DNA of 64,000 nt from Truepera radiovictrix DSM 17093 (GCF_000092425.1 NC_014221.1:1989001-2053000), one strand, 5' to 3'. Positions 10,032 to 19,382 are shown, counted from the stretch's first letter. Translations and numbers: made by a program. Notes: generated by a model from the letters alone, not told the origin.

Positions 10032-11078
10032 ATGGTCATCCTAGGCATCGACACCTCCTGCGACGACACGGGCGTCGGCCTCGTCGAGGACGGGGTCGTG
10101 CGCGCCAACGTCGTCGCGTCGCAGACGGCGCTGCACGCGCCCTTCGGCGGGGTGATGCCCGAACAGGCGAGCCGCGAGCACCTAGCCGTCATCGGGAGCG
10201 TGGTGGATAGGGCCCTCGCGGAAGCTGGTCTCGGCCTGGAGGCCGTGGGCGCGGTCGCCGCCACCTACGGCCCCGGCCTCGTCGGGGCGCTGTTGGTCGG
10301 CTTAAGCTACGCTAAAGCGCTCGCCTGGGCGCGCGGCGTCCCCTTTATCCCCGTGCACCACCTCGAGGGTCACATCGCCTCGGCCCTGGGCGCGCCCGAT
10401 AGCGCTAGGGGGCGCGCCGAGCCCCCCTTTCTCTGCCTCATCGCTTCAGGCGGCCACACCAGCCTCTTCGAGGTGCGCGCGTGGGGCGAGATCCGCGAGC
10501 TCGGCCGCACCCGCGACGACGCCGCCGGCGAGGCGTTCGACAAAGCGGCGCGGCTCTTGGGGCTTGGCTACCCCGGCGGGCGCGCCCTCAGCCAGCTCGC
10601 CGAGACGGGCGACCCGGAGGCGTTCCCCTTCCCGCTGCCGCTTAAAGGTCAAGCGGGGTTCGACTTCTCCTTTAGCGGCTTGAAAACGGCCGTGGCGCGG
10701 CTTGTCGCGGCGTCGCCCGACCTCAACAAAGCCGACCTCGCGGCCAGCTTTGAACGCGTCGTCGTCGAGAGCCTCGTCAGCACGGCGCTGCGCGCGGCCG
10801 ACGCCACCGGGCACACCACCCTCGTCGTCGCGGGGGGGGTCGCGGCCAACCGGCGCCTGCGCGAGCGCCTGCAGGACACCCCCTTGCGGGTGCATGTCCC
10901 GCCCCTAAGCCTCGCGACCGACAACGGCGCGATGATCGCCCTCGCCGCCCACGCGCGCCTTAAGAGCGGCTTTAGGCCCACGAGCGCGAGCCTCGAGGCG
11001 GACGCCGTACCCTACGTCCCCTTAAGCGAGACCTCGTGGCGCGAGGCCGCGGTCCCCGCCTCGAGCGCCCGCTCGTAG
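10032..11078 (+). CDS. tsaD: tRNA N6-adenosine threonylcarbamoyltransferase
   Basis: A 348-residue TsaD (Kae1/Qri7 family). It transfers threonylcarbamoyl to A37 of ANN-decoding tRNAs, working with TsaB/TsaE. Visible hallmarks are the N-terminal [15 protein letters not shown], the metal-binding HHLEGH (His110 and His114), [10 protein letters not shown], and the ATPase-fold segment [16 protein letters not shown] near the C-terminus. The length is normal for the family. The 3' end overlaps the convergent bshA by 67 bp; both reading frames look intact there. Confidence 0.97.
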   Translation: MVILGIDTSCDDTGVGLVEDGVVRANVVASQTALHAPFGGVMPEQASREHLAVIGSVVDRALAEAGLGLEAVGAVAATYGPGLVGALLVGLSYAKALAWARGVPFIPVHHLEGHIASALGAPDSARGRAEPPFLCLIASGGHTSLFEVRAWGEIRELGRTRDDAAGEAFDKAARLLGLGYPGGRALSQLAETGDPEAFPFPLPLKGQAGFDFSFSGLKTAVARLVAASPDLNKADLAASFERVVVESLVSTALRAADATGHTTLVVAGGVAANRRLRERLQDTPLRVHVPPLSLATDNGAMIALAAHARLKSGFRPTSASLEADAVPYVPLSETSWREAAVPASSARS

Positions 11079-12181
11079 GCGCGCGCGTAGAGCGGCAGCA
11101 CGCGGTCTTCGCTAAAGACCGTCACGGCCCGCTCCCGCGCCGCCGCCGCCATCCGGCGGTGGAGCGCCCCATCCGAGAGCAGCATCAGCGCCGCGGCGGC
11201 CATCGCGTCTACGTCCCTGGGCGCGCACAAGTACCCCGTCTCGCCGTCCACGACGACCTCCGGGATGCCGCCCAAGCGGCTCGCCACGACCGGCACGCCG
11301 GAGGCCATCGCCTCGAGGGCGGCTAGCCCGAACGACTCCTGCACGCTCGGCAGCAAAAAGAGGTCGCACACCGCGAGCAGCGGCTCGATGCGCGGAAACG
11401 ACCCCAGAAAGGCGACCCGGCCGCTGACCCCGAGCTCGGCGGCGAGCTCGACCGCTTTGGGCCGGTCGGGGCCGTCGCCGATCATCAAAAGCCGCGCCTG
11501 CAGCCGCTCGGAGACCCGCGCAAAGGTCCGCACGACGTCCTCGACCCGTTTGACGGGGCGAAAGTTCGAGACGTGCACCAAGAGCTTCTCGTCGGGGTGC
11601 GCGTAACGCTGGCGCAGCTCGGGGTCGGCCCGCGGCGAGAAGCGCCGGTGATCGACCGCGTTCGGGATCACCGTGACGTCGCGGCGCACCCCCATCTCGC
11701 AGCAGGTGTAATCGGCGAGGTACTGGCTCACGGCCGTCACCACGTCCGAGCGCTCGATGGAAAACTGCGTGGTGCGCAAGTAGGCGCGGTCGAGCCCGAC
11801 CAAGGTGACGTCGGTGCCGTGGAGCGTGGTGACCACCGCCGGCGGGCGCGCGACGCGCGCCATGTCCCGCGCCATGATCGCCGCCGCCGCGTGCGGGATG
11901 GCGTAGTGCGCGTGGATCACCTCGATGCCGTACTCCTCGATGACCTCGACGAGCTTAGAGGCCTCGGCGAGCGTCGTCAGGGGCGCCTCGAAGAGCGGGT
12001 AGGCCATGCTGCCGACCTGGTGAAAGTAGACGTTCGGGTGCCCCGTCTCGGTGAGGCGAAAGGGGACGTTGCTGGCCACGAAGTGCACCGTGTGGCCGCG
12101 CCGCGCGAAGCCGAGCCCGACCTCGGTCGCCACGACCCCGCTCCCACCCGCGCCGCTATGCAGCAGCACGGCGATGTTCAT
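11012..12181 (-). CDS. bshA: N-acetyl-alpha-D-glucosaminyl L-malate synthase (bacillithiol biosynthesis)
   Basis: A 389-residue GT4 glycosyltransferase. The N-terminus [19 protein letters not shown] and the segments [30 protein letters not shown] and [14 protein letters not shown] are characteristic of BshA, which joins UDP-GlcNAc to L-malate in the first step of bacillithiol synthesis. The GT4 donor-site Glu motif is seen in [20 protein letters not shown]. Deinococcota are known bacillithiol producers. bshB and bshC are not in the window. The nearest strong Shine-Dalgarno (AGGAGG) is 13 nt from the ATG, rather far. Confidence 0.93.
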   Translation of the reverse strand: MNIAVLLHSGAGGSGVVATEVGLGFARRGHTVHFVASNVPFRLTETGHPNVYFHQVGSMAYPLFEAPLTTLAEASKLVEVIEEYGIEVIHAHYAIPHAAAAIMARDMARVARPPAVVTTLHGTDVTLVGLDRAYLRTTQFSIERSDVVTAVSQYLADYTCCEMGVRRDVTVIPNAVDHRRFSPRADPELRQRYAHPDEKLLVHVSNFRPVKRVEDVVRTFARVSERLQARLLMIGDGPDRPKAVELAAELGVSGRVAFLGSFPRIEPLLAVCDLFLLPSVQESFGLAALEAMASGVPVVASRLGGIPEVVVDGETGYLCAPRDVDAMAAAALMLLSDGALHRRMAAAARERAVTVFSEDRVLPLYARAYERALEAGTAASRHEVSLKGT

Positions 12182-12411
12182 CGTTTCATCCCTGCCTCCT
12201 GTGCCGGTACGCCAGACGTGCGAAGAGCGTTACCCAGGCAGTCTAAAGCGGCGCGCCCGAGCTACCGAGTCGCGCGCCTTACCAGCGCGCACGTCGCCAC
12301 GACGGGGTAGCCAGCGGTTCGGGGTGCGCGCGTGCGGGACCGGAGCGGCGCTAGGGCTCGAGCCCCAGTCGGGGCCCCACCGAGCAGCTCTTTGCAGCAC
12401 GCGGATCGGGC

Positions 12412-12417
12412 TAAACT
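12412..12417 (+). promoter_or_regulatory. Leaderless-type -10 element (TAAACT) for the DUF4105 gene
   Basis: TAAACT ends 7 nt before ATG 12425 and there is no Shine-Dalgarno. This supports ATG 12425 over a longer frame opening at 12332. The rest of the bshA-DUF4105 gap (12182-12411) shows no feature. Confidence 0.5.
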
Positions 12418-12424
12418 TGCAAGC

Positions 12425-13264
12425 ATGGCCCCGCTCTACCCGCTCTACCTCCTCGCCCTCGGCGCATTTTTGGGCCTCTCGCTCCGCCAAAAGCGCCCCT
12501 CGAACCACCGCGACTGGAACCCCGACATGGCGCGCCCCCCCGAAGGGGAGGTGGTAGGCGACACGCTCAGGCTGCACAACGTCCGCAACATCCGTTACGG
12601 CCCCCCCGGCAGCCCCTTCGAGGCCGTGTGGGAGACGCGCACCTACGACCTGAGCCGCGTGCGGCGCGTCTGGTTCGTGGTGGAGTCGTTTAGCCGCTTC
12701 GAGGTCATCGCCCACACGCTCATCTCGTTTGAGTTTGAGGGCGCGTACCTCGCTTTCTCCGCCGAGGCGCGGCTCCACGGCGGCGAGCGCTACAACCTCG
12801 TGCGCGGGCTCTTTAACGCCTACGAACTCCTCTACGCCTTCGGCGACGAACGCGACTTTATCCTGCGCCGCACCCTCTATCAAGACCACGACGTCTACCT
12901 CTACCCGCTTGACTTCTCCCCGCAGGAGACGCGCGCGCTCCTTTTAGACATCCTCGCCGAAGCCAACCGGCTCGCCCGCACCCCGCGCTTTTACAACTCC
13001 CTTACGCGCAACTGCACGAACCTTTTGGGCGTCCACGCCAACCGCGTCCGCCCCGGTTCGTTCGCCTGGTGGCGCCCGTCGCAGGTTCTGCCGGGGCTCT
13101 CGGACCGGCTCCTCTACCGCAAGGGGTGGATCGACACCGACAGGCCCTGGGAGGGTCTGCGCGAACACCACAACGTTAGAGCGGTGACGCAGCGCCTGCG
13201 CGACGACCCGGAGGTGTCCGAGAGGATGCGCGACGGGCTCCGGCCGGGGGCCCGCGCTACTTAA
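12425..13264 (+). CDS. DUF4105 domain protein, membrane-anchored
   Basis: A 279-residue protein. A hydrophobic N-terminal helix (LYPLYLLALGAFLGLSL) is followed by a soluble domain resembling DUF4105 (a NlpC/P60-like periplasmic fold also seen next to Lnb-type proteins). The conserved-looking core is SFEFEGAYLAFSAEARLHGG, then ALLLDILAEANRL and FYNSLTRNCTNLLGVHANRV; the NCT motif would carry the catalytic-type Cys. A cell-envelope hydrolase or transferase role is plausible but not shown. ATG 12425 is chosen from the leaderless promoter. The stop overlaps the convergent nucleotidyltransferase gene by 8 bp. Confidence 0.75.
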   Translation: MAPLYPLYLLALGAFLGLSLRQKRPSNHRDWNPDMARPPEGEVVGDTLRLHNVRNIRYGPPGSPFEAVWETRTYDLSRVRRVWFVVESFSRFEVIAHTLISFEFEGAYLAFSAEARLHGGERYNLVRGLFNAYELLYAFGDERDFILRRTLYQDHDVYLYPLDFSPQETRALLLDILAEANRLARTPRFYNSLTRNCTNLLGVHANRVRPGSFAWWRPSQVLPGLSDRLLYRKGWIDTDRPWEGLREHHNVRAVTQRLRDDPEVSERMRDGLRPGARAT

Positions 13265-14051
13265 TCCCTACCGCCCCACTCACGGCACCGCCAGAGGCCA
13301 CGCTTAAGTGCTCGGGTTTGTCCACGTCCGCCCCGATGCTCGCGTGCTCGGTGACCACGGCGCGCACGGTGCACCCCAACACCCGCTCGGCGCGCGCTTC
13401 GATAGCCGGGAGGTCCAAGCGGCCGAGCAGCAGCCGGAAGATCACGTCGACCCCCAACAGCTGCGCCAACACGAGCGGGTTTTTGCGCCCCGCGTAGGCG
13501 CGGCCGATAAAGGGCTCGAGCGCCGCGACGGCGGCGGGTTTGAGGAGCATCAGATTCCCCCCCGTAAAGCGCCCCTCTTTAAGCCGGACGAAGGTGCGGC
13601 GCTGAGCCGGGAACTGCGCCCTCGCCGACGCCTCGGCGATGATGGGATAGACCAGCTCGGCGTCCGGCGCGCTCGCCAAAAACGCCGTGAGCGCCTCCGG
13701 GTTGAGCCACGGCAGGTCGGCGGTCAAGACCAAGATGCGCTCCGGACGCCCCTTGAGGGCCGCTTGAACACCCCGCTGGAAGCTCTCGAGAAACGTCGCG
13801 CCGGGCTCTAACCCCTTGACCGCCGGCGTCGGGGAGGTCCCGACGTAGAGCACCGCGCCCACCGCGGGGGTCGCCTGCAGCGCCTCGAGGACGTAACAGG
13901 CGAGCGGTTTGCCGCCGAAGGGGACGAGCGCTTTGGCGCGCACGCCGGCGGCGCGCGCGAGCGCGTCCCCCTCACCACCACCGAGGACGACGGCGGTGAC
14001 GGGGGAGGTGGCGGGGTCTACTAGCGGTGGGTGCGGCGCAGGGGACGGCAT
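13257..14051 (-). CDS. MobA-like/NTP-transferase family nucleotidyltransferase
   Basis: A 264-residue GT-A-fold nucleotidyltransferase with the N-terminal nucleotide-binding loop VTAVVLGGGEGDALARAAG followed by KALVPFGGKPLACYVLEAL, and a metal-binding LTADLPWL. It activates or transfers a small molecule using NTP; the substrate is unknown and MobA identity is not claimed. ATG 14051 is preferred over a start 12 codons upstream because TAGAAT ends 5 nt before it (leaderless type). Confidence 0.8.
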   Translation of the reverse strand: MPSPAPHPPLVDPATSPVTAVVLGGGEGDALARAAGVRAKALVPFGGKPLACYVLEALQATPAVGAVLYVGTSPTPAVKGLEPGATFLESFQRGVQAALKGRPERILVLTADLPWLNPEALTAFLASAPDAELVYPIIAEASARAQFPAQRRTFVRLKEGRFTGGNLMLLKPAAVAALEPFIGRAYAGRKNPLVLAQLLGVDVIFRLLLGRLDLPAIEARAERVLGCTVRAVVTEHASIGADVDKPEHLSVASGGAVSGAVGIK

Positions 14052-14056
14052 GGCGC

Positions 14057-14062
14057 ATTCTA
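14057..14062 (-). promoter_or_regulatory. Leaderless-type -10 element (TAGAAT)
   Basis: TAGAAT lies 5 nt upstream of ATG 14051 on the minus strand, with no Shine-Dalgarno. Confidence 0.45.
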
Positions 14063-14082
14063 CGCGCCGCGGCGCGCCCGTT

Positions 14083-14124
14083 GTCAAAGGCTCTCCGTCA
14101 AGGGCTCTTCGTCAAAGGCTAGAG
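14083..14124. repeat. Three tandem 14-bp imperfect repeats
   Basis: Three copies of a GTCAA(A/G)GGCT-type 14-mer start at 14083, 14097 and 14111. They lie upstream of the nucleotidyltransferase promoter and could be binding sites or slippage products. Confidence 0.6.
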
Positions 14125-14141
14125 GGTGCCCTTAAGGACGA

Positions 14142-14174
14142 AACACGAAAAGCGGGAAGGGTAGACCTTCCCGC
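14142..14174 (-). terminator. Intrinsic terminator of the PEGA-domain gene
   Basis: A 9-bp perfect stem (GCGGGAAGG at 14152-14160, CCTTCCCGC at 14166-14174) with a 5-nt loop, followed on the minus strand by a T-rich tract. It is placed 65 nt after the stop of the PEGA gene. Confidence 0.75.
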
Positions 14175-14179
14175 ACGAT

Positions 14180-14209
14180 CTCGTAGGACGCGTACTCGTA
14201 GGACGCGTA
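14180..14209. repeat. Tandem duplication of a 15-bp unit
   Basis: CTCGTAGGACGCGTA occurs twice in exact tandem (14180-14194 and 14195-14209), between the PEGA gene stop and its terminator. Confidence 0.7.
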
Positions 14210-14238
14210 GGGGCGCGAGCGGCGCCTAGCCCACCGCG

Positions 14239-15489
14239 CTAGCGCTGCGTCTGGGTGATCTGCACCCGCGTCGTCTCGCCGGCGCGCACCTCGACGTCGC
14301 TGACGTAGGTGCTGTAGCCCGGGGCGGTGACGGTGAGCTGATGGATCCCCGGCTCGAGCTCCTCCAGGGTCAGACGCCCCGTACCGCTCGGCAGCGTCCC
14401 GACCCGCCGCCCGTCCAGAAAGACCACCGCGCCGCCGACGTTGCCCTGCAGCTCCAAGGCGCCGACTTGGGCGCGCAGCTCCGCCGAGACCCGCTGCGTC
14501 CCCCCCGGGTTGACGGTGAACGACACCGTCACCTCGTCAAACCCTGCGGAGACGAAGCGCGCCTGATGGGTGCCCTCGGGGAGCGTCACCGCCCCCGTGG
14601 GCGTGGTGCCGATGCGCTGGCCGTTGACGTACACCTCGGCGCCCTGCGGGTCGCTCTCGAAGACGACGCGGCCCGTGCGCTGCTGCGCGCGCAGGTTCGC
14701 CCGCACCTCGCGCGTCTCGCCGCCCGTCACGGTGATCGTCGCCTCGTAGGTCTCATAGCCCTCGTACACGACGTTGACGAGCCGGTTACCGGCTTCGGCG
14801 CCGTAACGCAGCGGGGTGTACCCGACGAAGCGGTCGTCGATAAAGACCTGCGCCCCCGAGGGCTCCGAGGTGATCGACAGGGTGCCGTAGCGCGGCGCGG
14901 CGGCGGCCCGACCGACGTAGAAGAGCGCCGTGTCCGAGACCCACGCCTCTTGCGGCAGAGGCCGGACGATGACCGAGAGCGACTCCGCGAAGCCCGACTC
15001 GCCGATGGTCGACGACGCGAAGTTCGGGTCGGCCTCGAAGCTCGCCAGCGTCGAGGTGTCTAGAGGCGTCTCGCTCGCCACCGCGATCACCTTGTCGAGC
15101 CCCTCGGGGCCCGCCACGCGAAACTCGTAGCGCGCGCCCTGCGGCGGGAACAACCTGGTCTCACCCGCGCGGACGAAGTTGTTCCGCCCCGCCTCGTCGT
15201 AGTTGTTCGGCAGAATCTGCCGCACCACGCCGTCGCTTCGCACGTTAAAGAGGTAGACGTAGGCGTCTTCGGAGACGCGGACGCCGATCGTCATCGCTTC
15301 ACCGATCTCGTAGACCGGCGCTGCCTCGCCGGAGGCGTCGCGGTCCACGAAAACCTCGACCTCGAACGCGGGGAGCGGGTTTACGACGATCGCTTGGGGG
15401 CTAATCACGACCTCTTCGACCGGCTGCGCCGCCGCTAGGGGGAGCGCCAGAAAAAGCCCGCCGAAAAGACCTAATAGGGTACGTTTCAT
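14239..15489 (-). CDS. Secreted DUF4384/PEGA-repeat envelope protein
   Basis: A 416-residue exported protein. The signal peptide is MKRTLLGLFGGLFLALPLAAA. A DUF4384-type domain follows (about residues 30-190; EAMTIGVRVSEDAYVYLFNV). Then come three PEGA-type beta modules at about residues 205-270, 275-340 and 345-415, each with a GxxVFxDxRxVGxTP-like turn and the glycine-rich GYxTY strand. PEGA modules bind or contact surface layers in many bacteria. ATG 15489 is chosen because it starts the signal peptide and has AGGAGG just upstream; an earlier in-frame ATG adds a non-signal extension. In Deinococcota such proteins are common envelope components; the specific role is unknown. Confidence 0.88.
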   Translation of the reverse strand: MKRTLLGLFGGLFLALPLAAAQPVEEVVISPQAIVVNPLPAFEVEVFVDRDASGEAAPVYEIGEAMTIGVRVSEDAYVYLFNVRSDGVVRQILPNNYDEAGRNNFVRAGETRLFPPQGARYEFRVAGPEGLDKVIAVASETPLDTSTLASFEADPNFASSTIGESGFAESLSVIVRPLPQEAWVSDTALFYVGRAAAAPRYGTLSITSEPSGAQVFIDDRFVGYTPLRYGAEAGNRLVNVVYEGYETYEATITVTGGETREVRANLRAQQRTGRVVFESDPQGAEVYVNGQRIGTTPTGAVTLPEGTHQARFVSAGFDEVTVSFTVNPGGTQRVSAELRAQVGALELQGNVGGAVVFLDGRRVGTLPSGTGRLTLEELEPGIHQLTVTAPGYSTYVSDVEVRAGETTRVQITQTQR

Positions 15490-15722
15490 CACCCCCTCCT
15501 TTCTTCGGCTGAGCCTAGCATGCACGCGCGAAAAGCTCAGGTGTGTGGGCCGTAAAGCCTTTTTCATGATGTAACGTCCCCCGAGCGCCCAACGCCGCGT
15601 TGACGCCCCTTTCATGGGGGCTTTAACTCTAGCTGTCAAGCTGACGCCTACGGTAAGGTAGCGCTTGACCCAGCGGCGCTGGGCGCCGCGCCGCCACGAG
15701 CCCTACACACCAAGGAGAGACG

Positions 15723-16454
15723 ATGCCGCACACCCCCTTACGCCCACCCACCGCGCGCCGCGCCCTGCAGGGCGCCCTCGCCGCGCTCCTGGTTGGCGCT
15801 GCGAGCGCCCAGGACCTGAGCGCCGACGAGGTGCTCGAGAACCTCGAGGCCCGCACCCAGGCGCTGCAAGACGCTAGCTTTTTGCTCACTGGGACGATCT
15901 TCGACGCCGACGGCCAGGAGATCATCTTGGAGGTCGAAACCGACTTTATCCCGGACGAGGAGCTTGTGCGCGCCTACTTCATCCAACCGGACGCTTTGGC
16001 CGACAACTTCGTCATCGTCGACGGCGACACGGTCTACAACTACCTCTTCGTCACCAACCAGGTCACCATCTTAAACGCCAACGACCCGGACGCTTTGGGC
16101 GGGCTCTTGCCGGAGGTCGAGGACGAGCTCGAGGGGGGCGTCAACCTCACCCCCGACCTGGGGCGCTTTTTCAGTGGCGACACCTGGGAGGCGAGCGTTG
16201 AGGGCTACGAAGAGAGCCCGGACGGCCCCGTCTACCGGTTGCGCTTTACCAACCGCGACGAGGGCGCCAACATCGCCTACGTCACGGCGACCATTCTGGA
16301 CGGCGAGTGGCTGCCGCAGAGCGTAACCATCGTCCAAGCGAACGAGGCCCCCTTGGCCGAACTCTTCTTCGAGGACTACCTCCTCGACAGCGGCCTAGAC
16401 CCCGAGGAGCTGCGCTTCATCCCACCCGACGCCGAGCGGATCGACGAAAGATAA
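15723..16454 (+). CDS. LolA-like outer-membrane lipoprotein-sorting family protein
   Basis: A 243-residue exported protein. The signal peptide (ALQGALAALLVGAASAQ) is preceded by a charged N-terminus. The mature part resembles the LolA/outer-membrane lipoprotein-sorting fold: LENLEARTQALQDASFLLTG at the start, repeated beta strands, EELVRAYFIQPDALADNFVI, and DGDTVYNYLFVTNQVTIL. The start has AAGGAG 5 nt upstream. It is strongly acidic. It may carry lipoproteins or hydrophobic molecules between membranes. It converges on fumC. Confidence 0.78.
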   Translation: MPHTPLRPPTARRALQGALAALLVGAASAQDLSADEVLENLEARTQALQDASFLLTGTIFDADGQEIILEVETDFIPDEELVRAYFIQPDALADNFVIVDGDTVYNYLFVTNQVTILNANDPDALGGLLPEVEDELEGGVNLTPDLGRFFSGDTWEASVEGYEESPDGPVYRLRFTNRDEGANIAYVTATILDGEWLPQSVTIVQANEAPLAELFFEDYLLDSGLDPEELRFIPPDAERIDER

Positions 16455-16457
16455 GCT

Positions 16458-16508
16458 ATGAGCAACGAGCCATGAGTGATGGACTTCTACTCATGGCTCG
16501 TTGCTCAT
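16458..16508. terminator. Perfect 19-bp inverted repeat between convergent genes
   Basis: ATGAGCAACGAGCCATGAG (16458-16476) and its exact complement (16490-16508) enclose a 13-nt loop and abut the fumC stop codon. It would fold as a hairpin in both transcripts. It shares 16 bp with the tandem repeat at 24794, so it may be a dispersed repeat serving as terminator. Confidence 0.7.
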
Positions 16509-17905
16509 CACTTCAAGTTTCCCACCATCTTCTCCGGCACCACGATCTCGTCGAACTCGGCTTCCGTGAGGTGCCCGAGTTTGACCGCCGCCTCTTTGAG
16601 CGTGAGGTTCTCAGCGTGCGCGGTCTTGGCGATCTGCGCCGCTTTGTAGTAGCCGATGCGGGTGTTTAGGGCGGTGACCAGCATGAGCGAGTTGGTGAGG
16701 TGCTGGCGGATGCGCGTCTCGTTCGGTTCGATGCCGAGCGCGCAGTGCTCGTTAAACGACTCGCAGGCGTCGCCCAGAAGCCGCGCCGCGAGGAGCAGGT
16801 TAAAGATCATCACCGGTTTAAAGACGTTGAGCTGAAAGTGGCCGTGCGTCCCGGCAACCGTCACCGCCGCGTCGCAGCCGATGACCTGGGCGCAGACCAT
16901 GGTCATCGCCTCGGCCTGGGTCGGGTTGACCTTGCCCGGCATGATGGAGCTGCCCGGTTCGTTTTCGGGGATGAGGATTTCGCCGATGCCGCAACGCGGC
17001 CCCGAAGCGAGCAGCCGGACGTTGTTGGCAATATGCATGAGGCTGACCGCGAGCCGTTTGAGCGCGCCCGAGGTCTCGACCACCGCGTCGTGGGCCGAGA
17101 GCGCCTCGAACTTGTTCTCCGCCGTGACGAAGGGGTGCCCGGTGAGGTCGGCGATCCGCTGCGCCACCCGTTCGGCGAACCCTTCTGGAGCGTTTAACCC
17201 CGTACCGACCGCCGTACCGCCGAGGGCGAGCTCGGCGAGGTGCGGCAGGGTGTTCTGGAGTGCCTCGAGACTCTTTTTGAGCTGCGCCGCGTAGCCCGAG
17301 AGCTCCTGGCCCAAGGTCAGCGGGGTCGCGTCCATGAGGTGCGTGCGGCCGATTTTGACGACCCGCATAAAGTCGCGCGCCTTGCGCTCAAAGGTCGCCT
17401 GCAACGCCTCAACCTTGGGCAGGGTCGTTTCGACGAGGAGCGTGTAAGCCGCGATGTGCATCGCCGTCGGGAAGGTGTCATTAGACGACTGCGACTTGTT
17501 GACGTCGTCGTTGGGGTGAACGGGCGTCTGCGAGCCGATCTCGCCGCCTAGAAGCTCGATGGCGCGGTTTGAGATGACCTCGTTGACGTTCATGTTCGAC
17601 TGCGTCCCCGAACCCGTCTGCCACACCACGAGCGGGAACTGCTCGTCGTGCTCGCCTGCAAGGATCTCGTCGCACACGCGCGCGATCACGTCGGCCTTGT
17701 CCTGCGGCAGCACGCCCAGCTCGGCGTTGGTCAGCGCGGCGGCCTTTTTAAGGACGGCGAAGGCGCGGATGACCTCTAGCGGCATCCGCTGCCCGCCGAT
17801 CCGAAAGTTTTGCAAGCTGCGTTGGGTCTGGGCCCCCCAGTACTTGTCCGCGGGGACCTGAAGCTCGCCCATGGTGTCTTTTTCGGTGCGGTACGCTTGG
17901 CTCAT
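16508..17905 (-). CDS. fumC: Class II fumarate hydratase
   Basis: A 465-residue member of the aspartase/fumarase superfamily: fumarate to L-malate in the TCA cycle. The superfamily signature [13 protein letters not shown] is present near residue 315, along with [29 protein letters not shown] and [15 protein letters not shown], which together indicate fumarase rather than aspartase. ATG 17905 ([10 protein letters not shown]) is preferred over the longer frame since TAAAGT ends 7 nt upstream, the local leaderless arrangement. Confidence 0.96.
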   Translation of the reverse strand: MSQAYRTEKDTMGELQVPADKYWGAQTQRSLQNFRIGGQRMPLEVIRAFAVLKKAAALTNAELGVLPQDKADVIARVCDEILAGEHDEQFPLVVWQTGSGTQSNMNVNEVISNRAIELLGGEIGSQTPVHPNDDVNKSQSSNDTFPTAMHIAAYTLLVETTLPKVEALQATFERKARDFMRVVKIGRTHLMDATPLTLGQELSGYAAQLKKSLEALQNTLPHLAELALGGTAVGTGLNAPEGFAERVAQRIADLTGHPFVTAENKFEALSAHDAVVETSGALKRLAVSLMHIANNVRLLASGPRCGIGEILIPENEPGSSIMPGKVNPTQAEAMTMVCAQVIGCDAAVTVAGTHGHFQLNVFKPVMIFNLLLAARLLGDACESFNEHCALGIEPNETRIRQHLTNSLMLVTALNTRIGYYKAAQIAKTAHAENLTLKEAAVKLGHLTEAEFDEIVVPEKMVGNLK

Positions 17906-17912
17906 GAAGGCC

Positions 17913-17918
17913 ACTTTA
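17913..17918 (-). promoter_or_regulatory. Leaderless-type -10 element (TAAAGT) for fumC
   Basis: TAAAGT ends 7 nt before the fumC ATG, with no Shine-Dalgarno. Confidence 0.5.
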
Positions 17919-17991
17919 ACGTAGCCGGGCGCGCCCCATCGGGCCTCCGCGCGAGGTCAAGGACACGGGGCGCACCCCCAAAGCGCCGCGC

Positions 17992-18708
17992 TCAGCCCTC
18001 ACCCTCCCGGATGAGCTCGAGCCCGCCGTCGTAGAGCCGCTGCGCCCCCTCTGGCGTCAGCCCAAAGGTCGCGTCGCCCTCCGGGTGCACCGCGCCGAGC
18101 TGCAGGTTCAAGGCGTAAGCCGGACGCGCTAGCCCGGTCTGAGAGAAGTAGATAGCGGCCTCGCCGCGGTCTTCGCAGGTCTCCCCAGTGCACTCAAAGA
18201 CCCGTCCGCGGCTCGCGAACTCGTCGAAGGGCAGCGAGCCTTTGCTCATCACGTCGGCCTCGGTGATGGTGAGGTAGCCGCGCCGCACCCCTCCGCCCTC
18301 CCGCAGGGTCCAGCGCCACCGCCCCCGGTAGGGCACCTCGGCCGCCGTGATGGTCCGCGTCACGCTCGCCGTCGCGGTGGTGCCCGCCGCGTCCTCCGCC
18401 GTCACCGTCACCGTGCGCTCGCCCGGTTCGAAGTGGTGGCAGAGGAGCGTGTTCTCCCCTTCGTGCCGCCCCGCGCGCTCGTCGAAGTCGCCGCACGAGG
18501 AGAAGGTGTAGCGCACGGGGCCGGCGAACCCCGTCGCCGTAGCGGTGTAGCGCACCGTCCAACCCGAGGGACCGCCGGGGGTAGCACGCAACGTGACCTG
18601 CGGTCTCACCGAAGCGGCGGGGGCCGACCCGACGGGGTCGGCGGAGCAAGCCGAGAGCAGAAGGGCGCCGCCTACGTACCACCAACCTAGAGAAAGCCAT
18701 CGCGTCAT
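17992..18708 (-). CDS. Hypothetical lipoprotein with PKD-like domain
   Basis: A 238-residue protein with a lipoprotein signal (hydrophobic YVGGALLL followed by lipobox LSAC, Cys near residue 21). A beta-rich segment at about 45-125 resembles an Ig/PKD module (VRYTFSSCGDFDER to ERTVTVTAEDAAGTTATAS). The C-terminal domain (about 130-238) has two close cysteines in CTGETCEDRGEAAIYFSQTG and looks like a lipid- or small-ligand-binding barrel. No family name recognised. The start follows TAGCGT (18720-18715) by 6 nt. Confidence 0.72.
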   Translation of the reverse strand: MTRWLSLGWWYVGGALLLSACSADPVGSAPAASVRPQVTLRATPGGPSGWTVRYTATATGFAGPVRYTFSSCGDFDERAGRHEGENTLLCHHFEPGERTVTVTAEDAAGTTATASVTRTITAAEVPYRGRWRWTLREGGGVRRGYLTITEADVMSKGSLPFDEFASRGRVFECTGETCEDRGEAAIYFSQTGLARPAYALNLQLGAVHPEGDATFGLTPEGAQRLYDGGLELIREGEG

Positions 18709-18714
18709 GGCGAC

Positions 18715-18720
18715 ACGCTA
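18715..18720 (-). promoter_or_regulatory. Leaderless-type -10 element (TAGCGT)
   Basis: TAGCGT ends 6 nt before ATG 18708, with no Shine-Dalgarno. Confidence 0.5.
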
Positions 18721-18759
18721 GCGCGCGGGGGTTGCGGTCACCTTGCGCGGGGGTTGCGG

Positions 18760-19152
18760 TTACCAGAGCACCGACACCCCATACGCTCCAAGCCCCCCGT
18801 CGCGGCTTAGCAGCGTGAGGTCGTCGCTAAGCGCTTGGGCGACCAGAAGGCGATCGAAGGGGTCTTTGTGGTAAAAAGGGAGCGTCCTCACACCGTCGAG
18901 ATGCTTAGGGGCAATACCCAACAGCTCGAAGCGGTTGGCGTAGACGCCTATCTCCACCAACTCCCCGATGGTGTGCCCTTCGTGCACCGTGAGCTTACCC
19001 AAGCTCACCTTGATGGCGATTTCCCAAAGGCTAGCCGCACTGACGAAAATCGTGTTTTCCAGGCTTTCAATGAGCTCGTAGCAGGTCTTGCTCAGCGCAG
19101 CGTCACCGCCTACGTACCAGAGGAACGTATGGGTATCGAGCAGTACCCTCAT
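18760..19152 (-). CDS. PIN-domain toxin (VapC-type ribonuclease)
   Basis: A 130-residue PIN domain: N-terminal LLDTHTFLWYV with the first catalytic Asp, VSAASLWEIAIKVSLGKL with the second acidic residue, and DPFDRLLVAQAL with the third. The DTHxxLW form is typical of the PIN toxins paired with Phd- or DUF2281-like antitoxins. ATG 19152 overlaps the antitoxin stop (ATGA), so it is preferred over an ATG two codons upstream. It should cleave RNA when released from the antitoxin. Confidence 0.9.
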   Translation of the reverse strand: MRVLLDTHTFLWYVGGDAALSKTCYELIESLENTIFVSAASLWEIAIKVSLGKLTVHEGHTIGELVEIGVYANRFELLGIAPKHLDGVRTLPFYHKDPFDRLLVAQALSDDLTLLSRDGGLGAYGVSVLW

Positions 19153-19373
19153 TCCCAATACTCTCGGAAGTCCTCCAAGGGCTCATCGAAATCTTTGGAC
19201 ATGGTGAACCACCCCCGAGCCCTGCCGAAGCCCCCACGCCGCTCGGAGGTGCCCGCAAGCGGCTTGACCTCGAGCCGCCAAACGCTTCCGTCGTCGAGGC
19301 GCACCATAAACGCGCCCTCAGCGAGCAGCTCTTCAAGCCGCTCTTTAGCCTCTTTTAACGGCACCGTCGTCAT
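19149..19373 (-). CDS. Antitoxin partner of the PIN toxin
   Basis: A 74-residue protein: a helical N-terminus (MTTVPLKEAKERLEELLAEG), a short beta segment (FMVRLDDGSVWRLEVKPL), and a C-terminal tail FDEPLEDFREYWE with the acidic/aromatic pattern that antitoxins use to cap the PIN active site. It precedes and overlaps the toxin gene by 4 nt. The tail resembles DUF2281/Phd-type antitoxins. The start has only a weak Shine-Dalgarno. Confidence 0.82.
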   Translation of the reverse strand: MTTVPLKEAKERLEELLAEGAFMVRLDDGSVWRLEVKPLAGTSERRGGFGRARGWFTMSKDFDEPLEDFREYWE

Positions 19374-19382
19374 ACCACCAGC

